Part shown: positions 1-6,333 of the stretch, one piece after another
Position numbering within the stretch: the first letter of the stretch is position 1
Layout of the letters: each line of letters starts with the position of its first letter
Source: an uncultured Atopobiaceae bacterium
GTDB taxonomy: Bacteria > Actinomycetota > Coriobacteriia > Coriobacteriales > Atopobiaceae
Direction: 5' to 3'
NCBI GenBank assembly: GCA_900770865.1
Contig: CAAGLU010000078.1
Coordinates: 1 to 17,137, forward strand
Length of the DNA: 17,137 nt
Translations under genes and position numbers: made by a program
The notes under the pieces: generated by a model
Told to the model about the DNA's origin: nothing
Seen by the model: the letters and a program-made list of their open reading frames with translations, nothing else
Databases searched by the model: none

Positions 1-63
1 AACTCGGAGGACGACGTTGACTATGCGCTACGCGCACTGGCGGAGCTTCTGGAGAGGCGCTAG
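1..63 (+). CDS. C-terminal tail of an unrecognised protein (partial)
   Basis: Frame 1 is open from the window edge to a TAG at 61-63. It encodes about 20 residues, beginning NSEDDVDY and ending AELLERR. The tail is amphipathic and helical-looking, rich in Leu, Glu and Arg, with codon use like its neighbours. Too little is visible to name a family. It runs in the same direction as the JetD-like gene 320 bases downstream, so it could be part of the same locus, but the gap makes a simple operon doubtful. No terminator is evident after the stop. Confidence 0.5.
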   Translation, partial: NSEDDVDYALRALAELLERR

Positions 64-383
64 CTGTTGAAGCAGGGTGGTGGCGCGGGATGTGCAAGCG
101 TGGGATCTGGCTTTGGCAACAGGTGCGTCTTGCCACAGCCTTGCCGCAGCCTGCCGCATAAGAGTAGGACGCCTTGCTAGTTACCGGTACGTGGGATTCC
201 CTTTGCGTTTCCGCAGGATTTTACCGAGAGGCGCGACGGGCCGGTAACAACGGGAGCGCCATGGCGTGCGGGTGCCGAGGCGCGTGTAGAACCGTGTGAT
301 TATCCAAGAGAGCCTGGGGTGTAGCTGCGGCAATGCCCGTCTTGCCGTATGCTTCTTGCATGACCGCGTGAAAGGAACCCTGC
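64..383. other. 320-base intergenic region, no gene seen
   Basis: No convincing reading frame lies here. The region carries one copy of a 73-bp inverted-end element (178-250) and, at its right end, a ribosome binding site AAAGGA at 371-376 for the gene starting at 384. No good -35/-10 pair was recognised. Confidence 0.6.
178..250. repeat. Solo copy of the 73-bp TTGTTACCGG...CCGGTAACAA element
   Basis: The left end reads TAGTTACCGG and the right end CCGGTAACAA, an inverted pair with two mismatches in the first three bases. The total length is 73 bases, identical to copies 1 and 2 of the array at 6010-6408. The right half (ACCGAG...GACGGGCCGGTAACAA) resembles array copy 1 (GCGCGAG...GACGGGACGGTAATAA). 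The left interior is more diverged. It lies between two genes and overlaps neither. Confidence 0.65.
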
Positions 384-1865
384 ATGGCGCGAAAACTGAC
401 CGACGTGGAACGTATGAACCTTGATTACCTGAGGGAGGCCCTCTGCCAAGTTCTGGAGCCCTCGCAGAAGAACAAGGCCGCGTCCGTGGCGAGCTCGCTG
501 GTGCGCGTGCGGGGTGACGTGGTGACCGACGAGGACATCAAGCGGATCGTGGGCAAGTATGGCAAGGAAGCCCAGGTAGCGCTGACTGCGGCGGTGCGCT
601 CTGAGACGCTCGACCCCGTGGAGGGGCAGGAGGGCGTCTACACGCTGCGCGTTCCGTCGCAGGTGGAGGGCGCTGACGGCGCTGGCGAGAAGGCCGAGGG
701 CGGCGCGGGCACGGCTGGCGCTGTGGACGAGAACGAGCCCGCGCCCGAGGTCGTCGATGCTTCCGAGACGGTCGAGGAGCCTGCCGCTGCGGACGGTACC
801 ACTGCAGCCGAGGAGCCCGCCGCTGCGACGGACCCCACGCCTGCCGACACCACGAAGCTCGGCGACGCCCCGGTGCCCGAAGCACCTGCACAGCCCGGTG
901 ATGCCGCGCAGCCCGAGGCCCCCGCGCGTGCGGAGAAGCCCGGGCGCTCCTCGGCCCCGCGCACCCAGCGCGGGCGTCTGCGTCGGGTGGGGAAGGGCAG
1001 TCCCTCTCATCCCACGCAGCTCTCTGAGGTTCCCTACGTTCGCCGCGGCGGCCCTGCCGAGACCGAGGTCCGTGCCAAGATCCTCGAGCTGGATCAGCGC
1101 TTCTGGATGAACGGCTGGCTGCTCAGCCACCCCGGCGCGTACACGCTCTTCGAGCGCCAGCTCACGGCTATCAACGACGCCTTGGTAAACGGCGCGCTCC
1201 CCGGTGACATTACGCGCCGTCAGCTTGCCTACCAGATGGGCGGGGACGAGAAGTTCTTCGAGTACGGCTCGGATGGCCACAAGCTGCTGCGCGCGATGGG
1301 CATGGAGGACGTCATCCGCCACCGGCCCATGCCCAAGCCGGACCTTCTTTACCACGCGCCTCGCCGCAGGAAGCATATGCGCGTGCTGGTGACCGAGAAC
1401 CTCGACCCCTGGCTCGACGTGCACGACCTTATGTACGAGGAGGGCCGCACCACCATCCTGGGCGAGCGCATTCACGCCGTGGTGCTGGGCGGGGGCACGC
1501 CCATTCTTGAGCACAACCGCCTGGCGCTGCTGCTGGACACGCTGGGGGCGGACTCCGTCGAGGTGCTCTACTGGGGCGATATCGACCGAGCGGGCATTGA
1601 CATCATGGTGCGCCTGCGCGACGTCCTGGGCGAACATTACCCGTTTGCACCCTTCACCCCTGCTTACCAGCTCATGATTGACAAGGCGCAGGAGCGCTAC
1701 CCGGACCCCGCCGACAACGAGCAGACCTGTCAGGTGAACCTTGGTATGCCGGACATGTCGCTCATGTGCGAGGGTCTCACCGAGGAGGCGGCCGCCTACG
1801 CGCGTAGCGTGGTGGAGGGCTGCCGACTCATCCCTCAGGAGATCCTCACCCGCCGAGACCTATGA
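384..1865 (+). CDS. JetD-like protein, DUF2220 TOPRIM-type C-terminal domain, with long low-complexity linker
   Basis: This 493-aa protein has three parts. Residues 1 to about 90 form a small mostly helical domain that may be winged-helix-like. Residues about 93-200 are an Ala/Glu/Pro/Thr-rich, probably disordered linker ending in a basic patch (RGRLRRVGKG). Residues about 215-493 match the DUF2220 domain of Wadjet JetD. TOPRIM-type features are visible: a Glu in VLVTENL (E338), the WGDIDRAG motif (D399, D401), and a C-terminal IPQE motif (Q485, E486). JetD is the nuclease of the Wadjet anti-plasmid system and normally works with the SMC-like JetABC. No jetA, jetB or jetC is visible here, and the usual DUF3322 N-terminal domain was not recognised. 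The start is supported by AAAGGA 7 bases upstream. The TGA stop lies inside a 31-bp palindrome. The function is inferred from the domain only; topoisomerase-VI-like or other TOPRIM nucleases are alternatives. Confidence 0.72.
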   Translation: MARKLTDVERMNLDYLREALCQVLEPSQKNKAASVASSLVRVRGDVVTDEDIKRIVGKYGKEAQVALTAAVRSETLDPVEGQEGVYTLRVPSQVEGADGAGEKAEGGAGTAGAVDENEPAPEVVDASETVEEPAAADGTTAAEEPAAATDPTPADTTKLGDAPVPEAPAQPGDAAQPEAPARAEKPGRSSAPRTQRGRLRRVGKGSPSHPTQLSEVPYVRRGGPAETEVRAKILELDQRFWMNGWLLSHPGAYTLFERQLTAINDALVNGALPGDITRRQLAYQMGGDEKFFEYGSDGHKLLRAMGMEDVIRHRPMPKPDLLYHAPRRRKHMRVLVTENLDPWLDVHDLMYEEGRTTILGERIHAVVLGGGTPILEHNRLALLLDTLGADSVEVLYWGDIDRAGIDIMVRLRDVLGEHYPFAPFTPAYQLMIDKAQERYPDPADNEQTCQVNLGMPDMSLMCEGLTEEAAAYARSVVEGCRLIPQEILTRRDL

Positions 1866-1892
1866 GACAAAGGGAGTTTCCCTTTGTCTCAT
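1862..1892. repeat. 31-bp palindrome, copy 1 (ATGAGACAAAGGGA inverted)
   Basis: Perfect 14-bp arms, ATGAGACAAAGGGA and TCCCTTTGTCTCAT, flank the loop GTT. The same arms recur at 6462-6492. This copy overlaps the stop codon of the JetD-like gene and ends 20 bases before the start of the ArsC-like gene, so as RNA it would make an intercistronic hairpin. No T-run follows, so a simple intrinsic terminator is unlikely. Confidence 0.85.
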
Positions 1893-1912
1893 GCGAACAC
1901 GAGGAGAACACC

Positions 1913-2278
1913 GTGAACAAGCTGCTCTTCATTGAGTACCCGAAGTGCTCCACCTGCAAGCGCGCAAAGAAGTGGCTGGACGAGCATGGCGTTGCATACG
2001 CTGACCGTCACATCGTGGAGGAGAACCCCACGGCGGCGGAGCTTGCGGAGTGGCAGGCTCGCTCCGGGCTTCCCGTGCGGCGCTTCTTCAACACCAGCGG
2101 GCAGCTCTACCGGCAGCTGGGTGTGAAGGCGCAGCTGGACGCAGGGATGAGCGATGCGGATGCCTTTGACCTTCTCGCCACCAACGGCATGCTGGTCAAG
2201 CGGCCTCTGGTTGTGGGAGAGGACTTCGTGCTTGTCGGCTTCAAGGAGGCCGAGTGGTCTGAGCGCCTTCTCGGCTAG
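1913..2278 (+). CDS. ArsC/Spx/YffB-family thioredoxin-fold protein
   Basis: This 121-aa protein begins NKLLFIEYPKCSTCKRA after its GTG start. The CSTC redox motif lies near the N-terminus, as in Spx- and ArsC-like reductases. The C-terminal LVKRPLVVGEDFVLVGF segment is the family's conserved Arg-Pro region. The length fits the family (about 115-140 aa). GTG at 1913 is preferred over the in-frame ATG at 1862. It has GAGGAG at 1901-1906 with good spacing and starts where family homology starts, while the upstream ATG lies inside the palindrome and adds 17 unrelated residues. Family members act as arsenate reductases, redox-sensing regulators or uncharacterised reductases; no arsenic gene is nearby, so the substrate is not assigned. 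Confidence 0.88.
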   Translation: MNKLLFIEYPKCSTCKRAKKWLDEHGVAYADRHIVEENPTAAELAEWQARSGLPVRRFFNTSGQLYRQLGVKAQLDAGMSDADAFDLLATNGMLVKRPLVVGEDFVLVGFKEAEWSERLLG

Positions 2279-2292
2279 GTGGGATTTTTCTC

Positions 2293-2318
2293 CCTGGTAA
2301 CGGAATCCCGTTACCAGG
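2293..2318. repeat. Inverted repeat between convergent genes
   Basis: CCTGGTAACGG and CCGTTACCAGG form perfect 11-bp arms around AATC. The repeat sits 15 bases after the stop of the ArsC-like gene and ahead of the convergent minus-strand stop, a position where a bidirectional terminator would be expected. There is no clean T-run on either strand, so that role is unproven. It is built from the first unit of the 21-bp repeat described separately. Confidence 0.6.
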
Positions 2319-2358
2319 TAAATCAATCCCGTTGCCCGGTAAATCAATCCCGCTACCG
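2296..2358. repeat. Three tandem 21-bp units (GGTAA.....AATCCCGTTNCC family)
   Basis: Three exactly phased units start at 2296, 2317 and 2338. All share GGTAA, then AATCCCG near the middle and a TACC/TGCC-like end. Units 2 and 3 begin GGTAAATCAATCCCG. The last unit runs into the final codons of the minus-strand gene. A second cluster of the same family is at 12242-12277. Confidence 0.75.
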
Positions 2359-2961
2359 CTGTCGGAGGACCTTCTCGAGCGGACGCCCCTTGGCCAGCTC
2401 GTCCACCAGCTTGTCCAGCACGCGCACCCGGTGCATGGTGGGGTCCTCTACCTGCGTCACGTCAACGCCGCAGACCTTGCCACCTACCAGCGCCGCCGCG
2501 GGGTTGTATGCCGGCGCCTCGTCAAGCCAGGAGGCAAAGCTCACCGCCTCCAGGCGGCTGTCGCAAAGCTCCTCGGGAGCGTAGCCGAGAAGCCACTCAA
2601 TTACGGCGCACAGCTCCTCTCGGCTCCGACCCTTGCGCTCGACCTTGGCGGCGAGAAGGTCAACGTAGTGCTTGGCCGGCCCGTCCACCTGCGCACAGAC
2701 GAGCGTGACATCCACGCTCTCGCCCGGCCCCTTGCCAATGGCAGCGCGGATGTCCTTGCGAATGCCCAGCACGTAGTCGCGCCCGCCGTCCTCGCGCTTG
2801 AACGCAACCACGCTGCCGTCATAGGGCACGCCATCAAAAGTTGCATGCACCTTTATGCGCCCGGCGCCAAACACTCGCGGCACGTCGAGCGGCACCCGCA
2901 CGAATGCGCCGTCGATGCCCTCGACCTTCTCGATTGGCGCGCTAAAGCTGTAGGTTTTCAT
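2353..2961 (-). CDS. DUF1905-DUF2200 fusion protein
   Basis: This 202-aa protein joins two small families. Residues 1 to about 95 (MKTYSFSAPIEKVEG...FDGVPYDGSVV) match DUF1905, a small beta-barrel domain often fused to other modules. Residues about 105-202 (VERKGRSREELCAVIEWLLGY...CGVDVTQVEDPTMHRVRVLDKLVDELAKGRPLEKVLRQ) match DUF2200, normally a stand-alone protein of about 110-120 aa. The start at 2961 is preferred over an upstream in-frame ATG because AGGAG lies just upstream on the minus strand and because the extra 59 residues would be translated tandem repeat. A TATACT -10-like hexamer lies 29-34 bases upstream. Neither domain has a well-established biochemical role. The gene converges on the ArsC-like gene. 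Confidence 0.82.
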   Translation of the reverse strand: MKTYSFSAPIEKVEGIDGAFVRVPLDVPRVFGAGRIKVHATFDGVPYDGSVVAFKREDGGRDYVLGIRKDIRAAIGKGPGESVDVTLVCAQVDGPAKHYVDLLAAKVERKGRSREELCAVIEWLLGYAPEELCDSRLEAVSFASWLDEAPAYNPAAALVGGKVCGVDVTQVEDPTMHRVRVLDKLVDELAKGRPLEKVLRQR

Positions 2962-2989
2962 GTCTGCTCCTCTCGGCGGCGTGATGAGA

Positions 2990-2995
2990 AGTATA
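2990..2995 (-). promoter_or_regulatory. Candidate -10 element TATACT for the DUF1905-DUF2200 gene
   Basis: Reading the minus strand, CGTATACT is found 29-34 bases before the start codon. A matching CGTATACT occurs 34-39 bases upstream of the other minus-strand gene (5635-5640). No good -35 hexamer is seen, since that position falls in the 20-bp tandem repeat. Confidence 0.35.
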
Positions 2996-3005
2996 CGCAT
3001 GGTGC

Positions 3006-3085
3006 GGCGCCCGTGGCCCAGCGTCGGCGCCCGTGGCCCAGCGTCGGCGCCCGTGGCCCGGCGACGGCGCCCGCAGATCAGCGCT
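3006..3085. repeat. Four tandem 20-bp units in a divergent intergenic region
   Basis: Units begin at 3006, 3026, 3046 and 3066. Units 1 and 2 are identical (GGCGCCCGTGGCCCAGCGTC), unit 3 differs by two bases, and unit 4 keeps the first eight (GGCGCCCG) and is otherwise degenerate. The array lies between the divergent starts at 2961 and 3201, where the promoters should be. Confidence 0.85.
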
Positions 3086-3162
3086 GCCCATGTTTCGTAG
3101 CGGTGTTTCGCTGAGTCAAGTTTGTTGCCATGCGCCACGCGCTGCTATGCGTCAAGCCCGCG

Positions 3163-3173
3163 CGTGCTATATC
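3163..3173 (+). promoter_or_regulatory. Candidate extended -10 (TGCTATATC) for the LOR/SDH gene
   Basis: TGCTATATC matches the extended -10 pattern TGN-TATAAT, with the hexamer at 3168-3173, 28 bases before the ATG at 3201. No convincing -35 is seen. Offered as a weak call. Confidence 0.3.
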
Positions 3174-3200
3174 CAACGCATCGACGAGAAGGGAGCAGTC

Positions 3201-4298
3201 ATGGCGTTCCAGCTGCCGGTCTATCACCACCCTGATTTCTCTGCGCTCGGCTTGGACGACGCACCTAACGTGAGGTGGGGGACCGTCGAGCAGAACGGCG
3301 TGATACCCGAGGGCTTCCACAGCACGTCAATGTACCCAGAATATTTCAAGATTGATGACAGCTGGAGGCTGGCGTCCTCTTCTCGCATGGATGCCTGCAT
3401 TGTTCTAAGAGACGACGGCACTCTCCACGTGGTCACGGGTCGCCACCTCAAGCAGGGGGACCTTGTCGCGCTAGGGCGAAGCGAGGACGGCTCCGAGGGA
3501 ATCTACGTCCACACGGACGGCTTCGAAGATCCTGCCGCGTCCAATGGCGAGAAGTTCTCCTTCCGCCAGGGCCGCAGCCGCGAGACCGCCTACACGCGAG
3601 ACTACGATGACCTTATCGAACTGCTGAAATACGAGCGCGACCACGGGTTCATCGAGTGGGTGATGGGCCCGGCGTTTGCGTTTGACGCGGATTCTCGCCA
3701 CGCCATGCAGCGGCTGGTCGAGGAGGGCTACGTGGACGCGCTCTCCGGTGGCAACGCCCTTGCCACGCACGACCTCGAGGGCGCCATGTTCCACACGGCG
3801 CTTGGTCAGGACATTCGCACGCAGCAGAGCATGCCCAACGGCCACTACAACCACCTGGACACCATCAACCGCGTGCGGCGCTCCGGCTCGATTGCGCAAT
3901 TTGTTGATGACTACGACCTGCACGACGGCATCATGTACGCGTGCGTGAAGAAGAACATCCCCTTCCTGCTGGCGGGGTCGATTCGCGACGACGGACCACT
4001 GCCCGAGACCATCGCGGACGTGTACGAGTCCCAGCACCAGATTCGTGTGCTCGCGCGCAAGGCCACGACGGTCATCTGCATGGCTACGATGCTGCACACA
4101 ATTGCGACCGGCAACATCACGCCCAGCTATCACGTCGACGATGACGGCACCGTGCGGCCGGTCTACATCTATGCTGTGGACGCCTCTGAGTTTGTCGTCA
4201 ACAAGCTGCGCGACCGCGGAAGCCTCTCGGCCAAGACGATCGTCACCAACGTGCAGGACTTCATCTTCATCGTGGCCAAGGGGCTCGGAGTGCTTTAG
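3201..4298 (+). CDS. LOR/SDH-domain protein, ornithine-cyclodeaminase-like (TIGR00300 family)
   Basis: This 365-aa protein resembles the archaeal-type ornithine cyclodeaminase / LOR-SDH bifunctional-enzyme family. The C-terminal two thirds carry its signatures: SGGNALATHDLEGAMF, GHYNHLDTINRVRRSGSI, the very conserved LAGSIRDDGPLP, MLHTIATGNITPS, and VNKLRDRGS followed by VTNVQDFI. In archaea related proteins convert ornithine to proline and ammonia with bound NAD; ArgZ-type arginine dihydrolases carry the same domain at their C-terminus. The substrate here is inferred. The start at 3201 has GGGAG about 6 bases upstream and begins a sensible N-terminus (MAFQLPVYHHPDF). An upstream in-frame extension would translate the 20-bp repeat and is rejected. 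The gene stands alone, divergent from the DUF1905 gene and convergent with the next. Confidence 0.82.
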   Translation: MAFQLPVYHHPDFSALGLDDAPNVRWGTVEQNGVIPEGFHSTSMYPEYFKIDDSWRLASSSRMDACIVLRDDGTLHVVTGRHLKQGDLVALGRSEDGSEGIYVHTDGFEDPAASNGEKFSFRQGRSRETAYTRDYDDLIELLKYERDHGFIEWVMGPAFAFDADSRHAMQRLVEEGYVDALSGGNALATHDLEGAMFHTALGQDIRTQQSMPNGHYNHLDTINRVRRSGSIAQFVDDYDLHDGIMYACVKKNIPFLLAGSIRDDGPLPETIADVYESQHQIRVLARKATTVICMATMLHTIATGNITPSYHVDDDGTVRPVYIYAVDASEFVVNKLRDRGSLSAKTIVTNVQDFIFIVAKGLGVL

Positions 4299-4321
4299 GG
4301 TGGGCCGGGGGAGACCGCGGC

Positions 4322-4385
4322 TCTAGGGCCGTCGGGCTCTGGGGCTGTTGGGTTCTGGGCCTGCCGGGCTTGAAAGCCGTCGGAC
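4322..4385. repeat. Four degenerate tandem 16-bp units between convergent genes
   Basis: Units start at 4322, 4338, 4354 and 4370. The first three read TCTAGGGCCGTCGGGC, TCTGGGGCTGTTGGGT and TCTGGGCCTGCCGGGC; the fourth is more diverged (TTGAAAGCCGTCGGAC). They fill most of the 94-base gap between convergent stop codons. No intrinsic terminator is obvious. Confidence 0.65.
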
Positions 4386-4392
4386 TGCCGCC

Positions 4393-5601
4393 CTAGAGCA
4401 CAAATTCAATGGCATTGTCCTCGATTGCCTGGCGTGGCTTCGAGTTCTCCTGCGCGATGAATTGACGCATGTACTCGATGCCAGGCTTCCAGTCGAGCAG
4501 CGCCCAAATCAGGAGCTGCCGCTTCGCGCAGACGGTAGGGGAGTCGAAAGCCTCCCAACACGTGGAGAAATCTCGGTCCGAGAAACGCTCGGCGGCACTA
4601 ATGACCTGTTGCATAAGGGTGTCGAGGCCATGGTTGGCGAACAGGTCTTCCATCGTGGCGTTGACAATAACCAAGCCTCGCGATGCAAGCTCTCGAGTCC
4701 GGCGCAAATCGTCGATGTACTTCTCGCGTACATGGTCCTTCTCGCCGGCGACCTCTTCCTGAAGAAGCGCGTTGCCTGGATTCTCGGCAGCTGCTATGGC
4801 GGCCGCGACAATGCGGTCCAGCTCAAGGTGGCCTCCGCCTTCATAGTTGATACCAACGGGCGTAGCGGGCACCCGCATGTCCGGCACTCGCGACTCCTTC
4901 GCGTGGCCAAGCGCGTTTCCGTCACGCGCGTTCGACCGCTCGTTCAGGATGAGCCTGCCAATGCCATATCCCAGGCTCTTAATTGGGAGGGCGGCCATTG
5001 CGGCAATGAGCGACTCCGTGGGAGACCACGAATTGTTTGATACATACTTTATGCATTTCCGTGCAGAGCAGAGCCCTGGAATCCCGTGGCATCGCGCCAT
5101 GAAGTCCTCGATTTTCTCGACGGTTGTAAGCGGTGGCACCCCGTAGGTGACGGGGCCAAGCCTCGGGCTGCTTGCGTCACGCGAGTATTTCCCAGTAAGT
5201 TCGTAGCCGAGAAGAACCAGCACCTGCGGAATCATAACGGTCGCGAACTCAACAAACAGGAGCTCGGGTGATGCGATTTGGATACCGTTGCCAATGTCCA
5301 GGAACGCGTCATCGGGAAGCCCGGTTGAGTAGATGGTGCACGAGAAAAATCGGGCGCGGATGCGGCTGAGGTCAGACGGCACGGCGACATGAAGGGGTGT
5401 GCGCTGGGTTGGTTGGGACATGCCCAGCCAGTCGAGGTGGGCGGCCGCAGGAGACCAGCGCTTCCTGACGTCCGGGCGTTGGGGTGAGCGGAGAGGGGCT
5501 TTCTCCATGCGGATGATAGGTCGATTGACCTGCGGAGTCTTTCCACACCTGATAGCCCTGAGCGCTCGAAGTGCAGATTGTTTGTTAAGCGACAGCTGCA
5601 T
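4393..5601 (-). CDS. AbiEi / DUF559-type endonuclease-like accessory protein
   Basis: This 402-aa protein has a middle part (IASPELLFVEFATVMIPQVLVLLGYELTGKY) resembling the non-catalytic region of AbiEi-like antitoxin/regulator proteins common in Actinomycetota. The C-terminal part (GINYEGGGHLELDR...IDDLRRTRELASRGLVIVNATMEDLF) has the order seen in DUF559/Vsr-like PD-(D/E)XK domains: E in a beta-strand, H nearby, then D-RR-EL and a G-x-x-V strand. A complete catalytic triad is not certain, so it may be a non-nuclease relative. The start at 5601 has a weak purine-rich site (GAGTAGG). It lies next to an 8-bp inverted repeat and an AT-rich island, and no partner toxin is adjacent. Function is not assigned beyond this resemblance. 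Confidence 0.6.
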   Translation of the reverse strand: MQLSLNKQSALRALRAIRCGKTPQVNRPIIRMEKAPLRSPQRPDVRKRWSPAAAHLDWLGMSQPTQRTPLHVAVPSDLSRIRARFFSCTIYSTGLPDDAFLDIGNGIQIASPELLFVEFATVMIPQVLVLLGYELTGKYSRDASSPRLGPVTYGVPPLTTVEKIEDFMARCHGIPGLCSARKCIKYVSNNSWSPTESLIAAMAALPIKSLGYGIGRLILNERSNARDGNALGHAKESRVPDMRVPATPVGINYEGGGHLELDRIVAAAIAAAENPGNALLQEEVAGEKDHVREKYIDDLRRTRELASRGLVIVNATMEDLFANHGLDTLMQQVISAAERFSDRDFSTCWEAFDSPTVCAKRQLLIWALLDWKPGIEYMRQFIAQENSKPRQAIEDNAIEFVL

Positions 5602-5605
5602 GACC

Positions 5606-5635
5606 TACTCGCCTTCGGCCGATTTTTGGCGAGTA
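5606..5635. repeat. Inverted repeat TACTCGCC/GGCGAGTA just upstream of the minus-strand gene
   Basis: Perfect 8-bp arms at 5606-5613 and 5628-5635 enclose 14 bases. The left arm overlaps the probable ribosome binding site of the gene starting at 5601, and the right arm touches a TATACT -10-like hexamer (minus strand, 5635-5640). It could be an operator or a leader hairpin masking translation initiation. Confidence 0.5.
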
Positions 5636-5665
5636 GTATACGGGTGCGCCGCTGTAGAGAGCGGC

Positions 5666-5684
5666 TAATATTCAATGAATATTA
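5666..5684. promoter_or_regulatory. 19-bp AT-rich palindrome, candidate operator
   Basis: TAATATTCA and TGAATATTA flank a single central A with no mismatches. The palindrome lies 65-83 bases upstream of the minus-strand start at 5601 and upstream of its candidate -10, as an activator or repressor site would. It stands out against the surrounding GC-rich DNA. Confidence 0.5.
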
Positions 5685-6009
5685 CTTGGAAACTATGCAT
5701 TGTCATCCTGCGTCACGCTCAATGGCCATTTTGCGTGTTTATATACGCTCACGGGGGTCTAAAGACCTGGTATTCTCCCTCTTGCCAGCAGTCAGAAGGT
5801 GCTGCTGCACGGTGCGGACAGTTTGTTGACAAGGATCTTCCGATGTTCTGACCGAAATCTGTCAGAAATTGAGGGTTTTGATTGCATGCCAAAATGAATA
5901 CAAAAGTTTCAACTATTTTTGCATTTCACCAGCACTCCACTGGACGTTCTCCCGTTCGCCCTGCCGGCTGCTCGTTCACAGTCGCTTCTCCCCAGCGTTC
6001 CACTCGGCG

Positions 6010-6082
6010 TTGTTACCGGCTCGTTTGAGATTGCGCGCGCCAACTGGACAAATGCGCGAGCTTCATGACGGGACGGTAATAA
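6010..6082. repeat. Inverted-end element, array copy 1 (73 bp)
   Basis: The left end is TTGTTACCGG and the right end ACGGTAATAA, two mismatches from the perfect inverse. The interior holds the conserved core CAACTGGACAAATGCGCGAG near the middle. Confidence 0.75.
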
Positions 6083-6113
6083 CAGCCGTGCTTGGTACAG
6101 CCATCTCGTCTGC

Positions 6114-6186
6114 TTGTTACCGGCACAATTGACATGACGGCTGGCAACTGGGGAAATGCTTGAATTGCCTGCCGAGCCGGTAACAA
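6114..6186. repeat. Inverted-end element, array copy 2 (73 bp)
   Basis: The ends TTGTTACCGG and CCGGTAACAA are a perfect 10-bp inverted pair. The core reads CAACTGGGGAAATGC. It is separated from copy 1 by 31 bases. Confidence 0.8.
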
Positions 6187-6228
6187 GGGCTCGTCGCTCG
6201 CGTGGCGCTTGCCTGGCAATCAAGCCCG

Positions 6229-6302
6229 TTGTTACCGGCGCGTTTAGTGAGCGCTGTTGTTATCTGGGGGAATACTCAAGCGTGACGATGGCCCGGTAAC
6301 AA
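6229..6302. repeat. Inverted-end element, array copy 3 (74 bp)
   Basis: The ends TTGTTACCGG and CCGGTAACAA are perfect inverses. The core is more diverged (TATCTGGGGGAATAC). It is separated from copy 2 by 42 bases. Confidence 0.78.
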
Positions 6303-6333
6303 GTGTTGTGCGCCATCTGTGCGCCCACGGCAT

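Noticed and set aside
300..1637. 445-aa minus-strand open frame
   Set aside because: Antisense shadow of the JetD-like gene; His/Arg/Leu-rich translation without recognisable domains.
1862..1912. ATG start inside the palindrome for the ArsC-like gene
   Set aside because: No ribosome binding site, 17 unrelated residues, and GTG at 1913 fits the family start.
2332..3114. 260-aa plus-strand open frame
   Set aside because: Antisense to the DUF1905-DUF2200 gene, which has matching families, a ribosome binding site and a candidate -10.
3033..3200. N-terminal extension of the LOR/SDH protein
   Set aside because: It would translate the 20-bp tandem repeat; the ATG at 3201 has a good ribosome binding site.
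5869..6223. Short open frames on both strands in the repeat region
   Set aside because: They run through the repeat units, lack ribosome binding sites and have no family resemblance.
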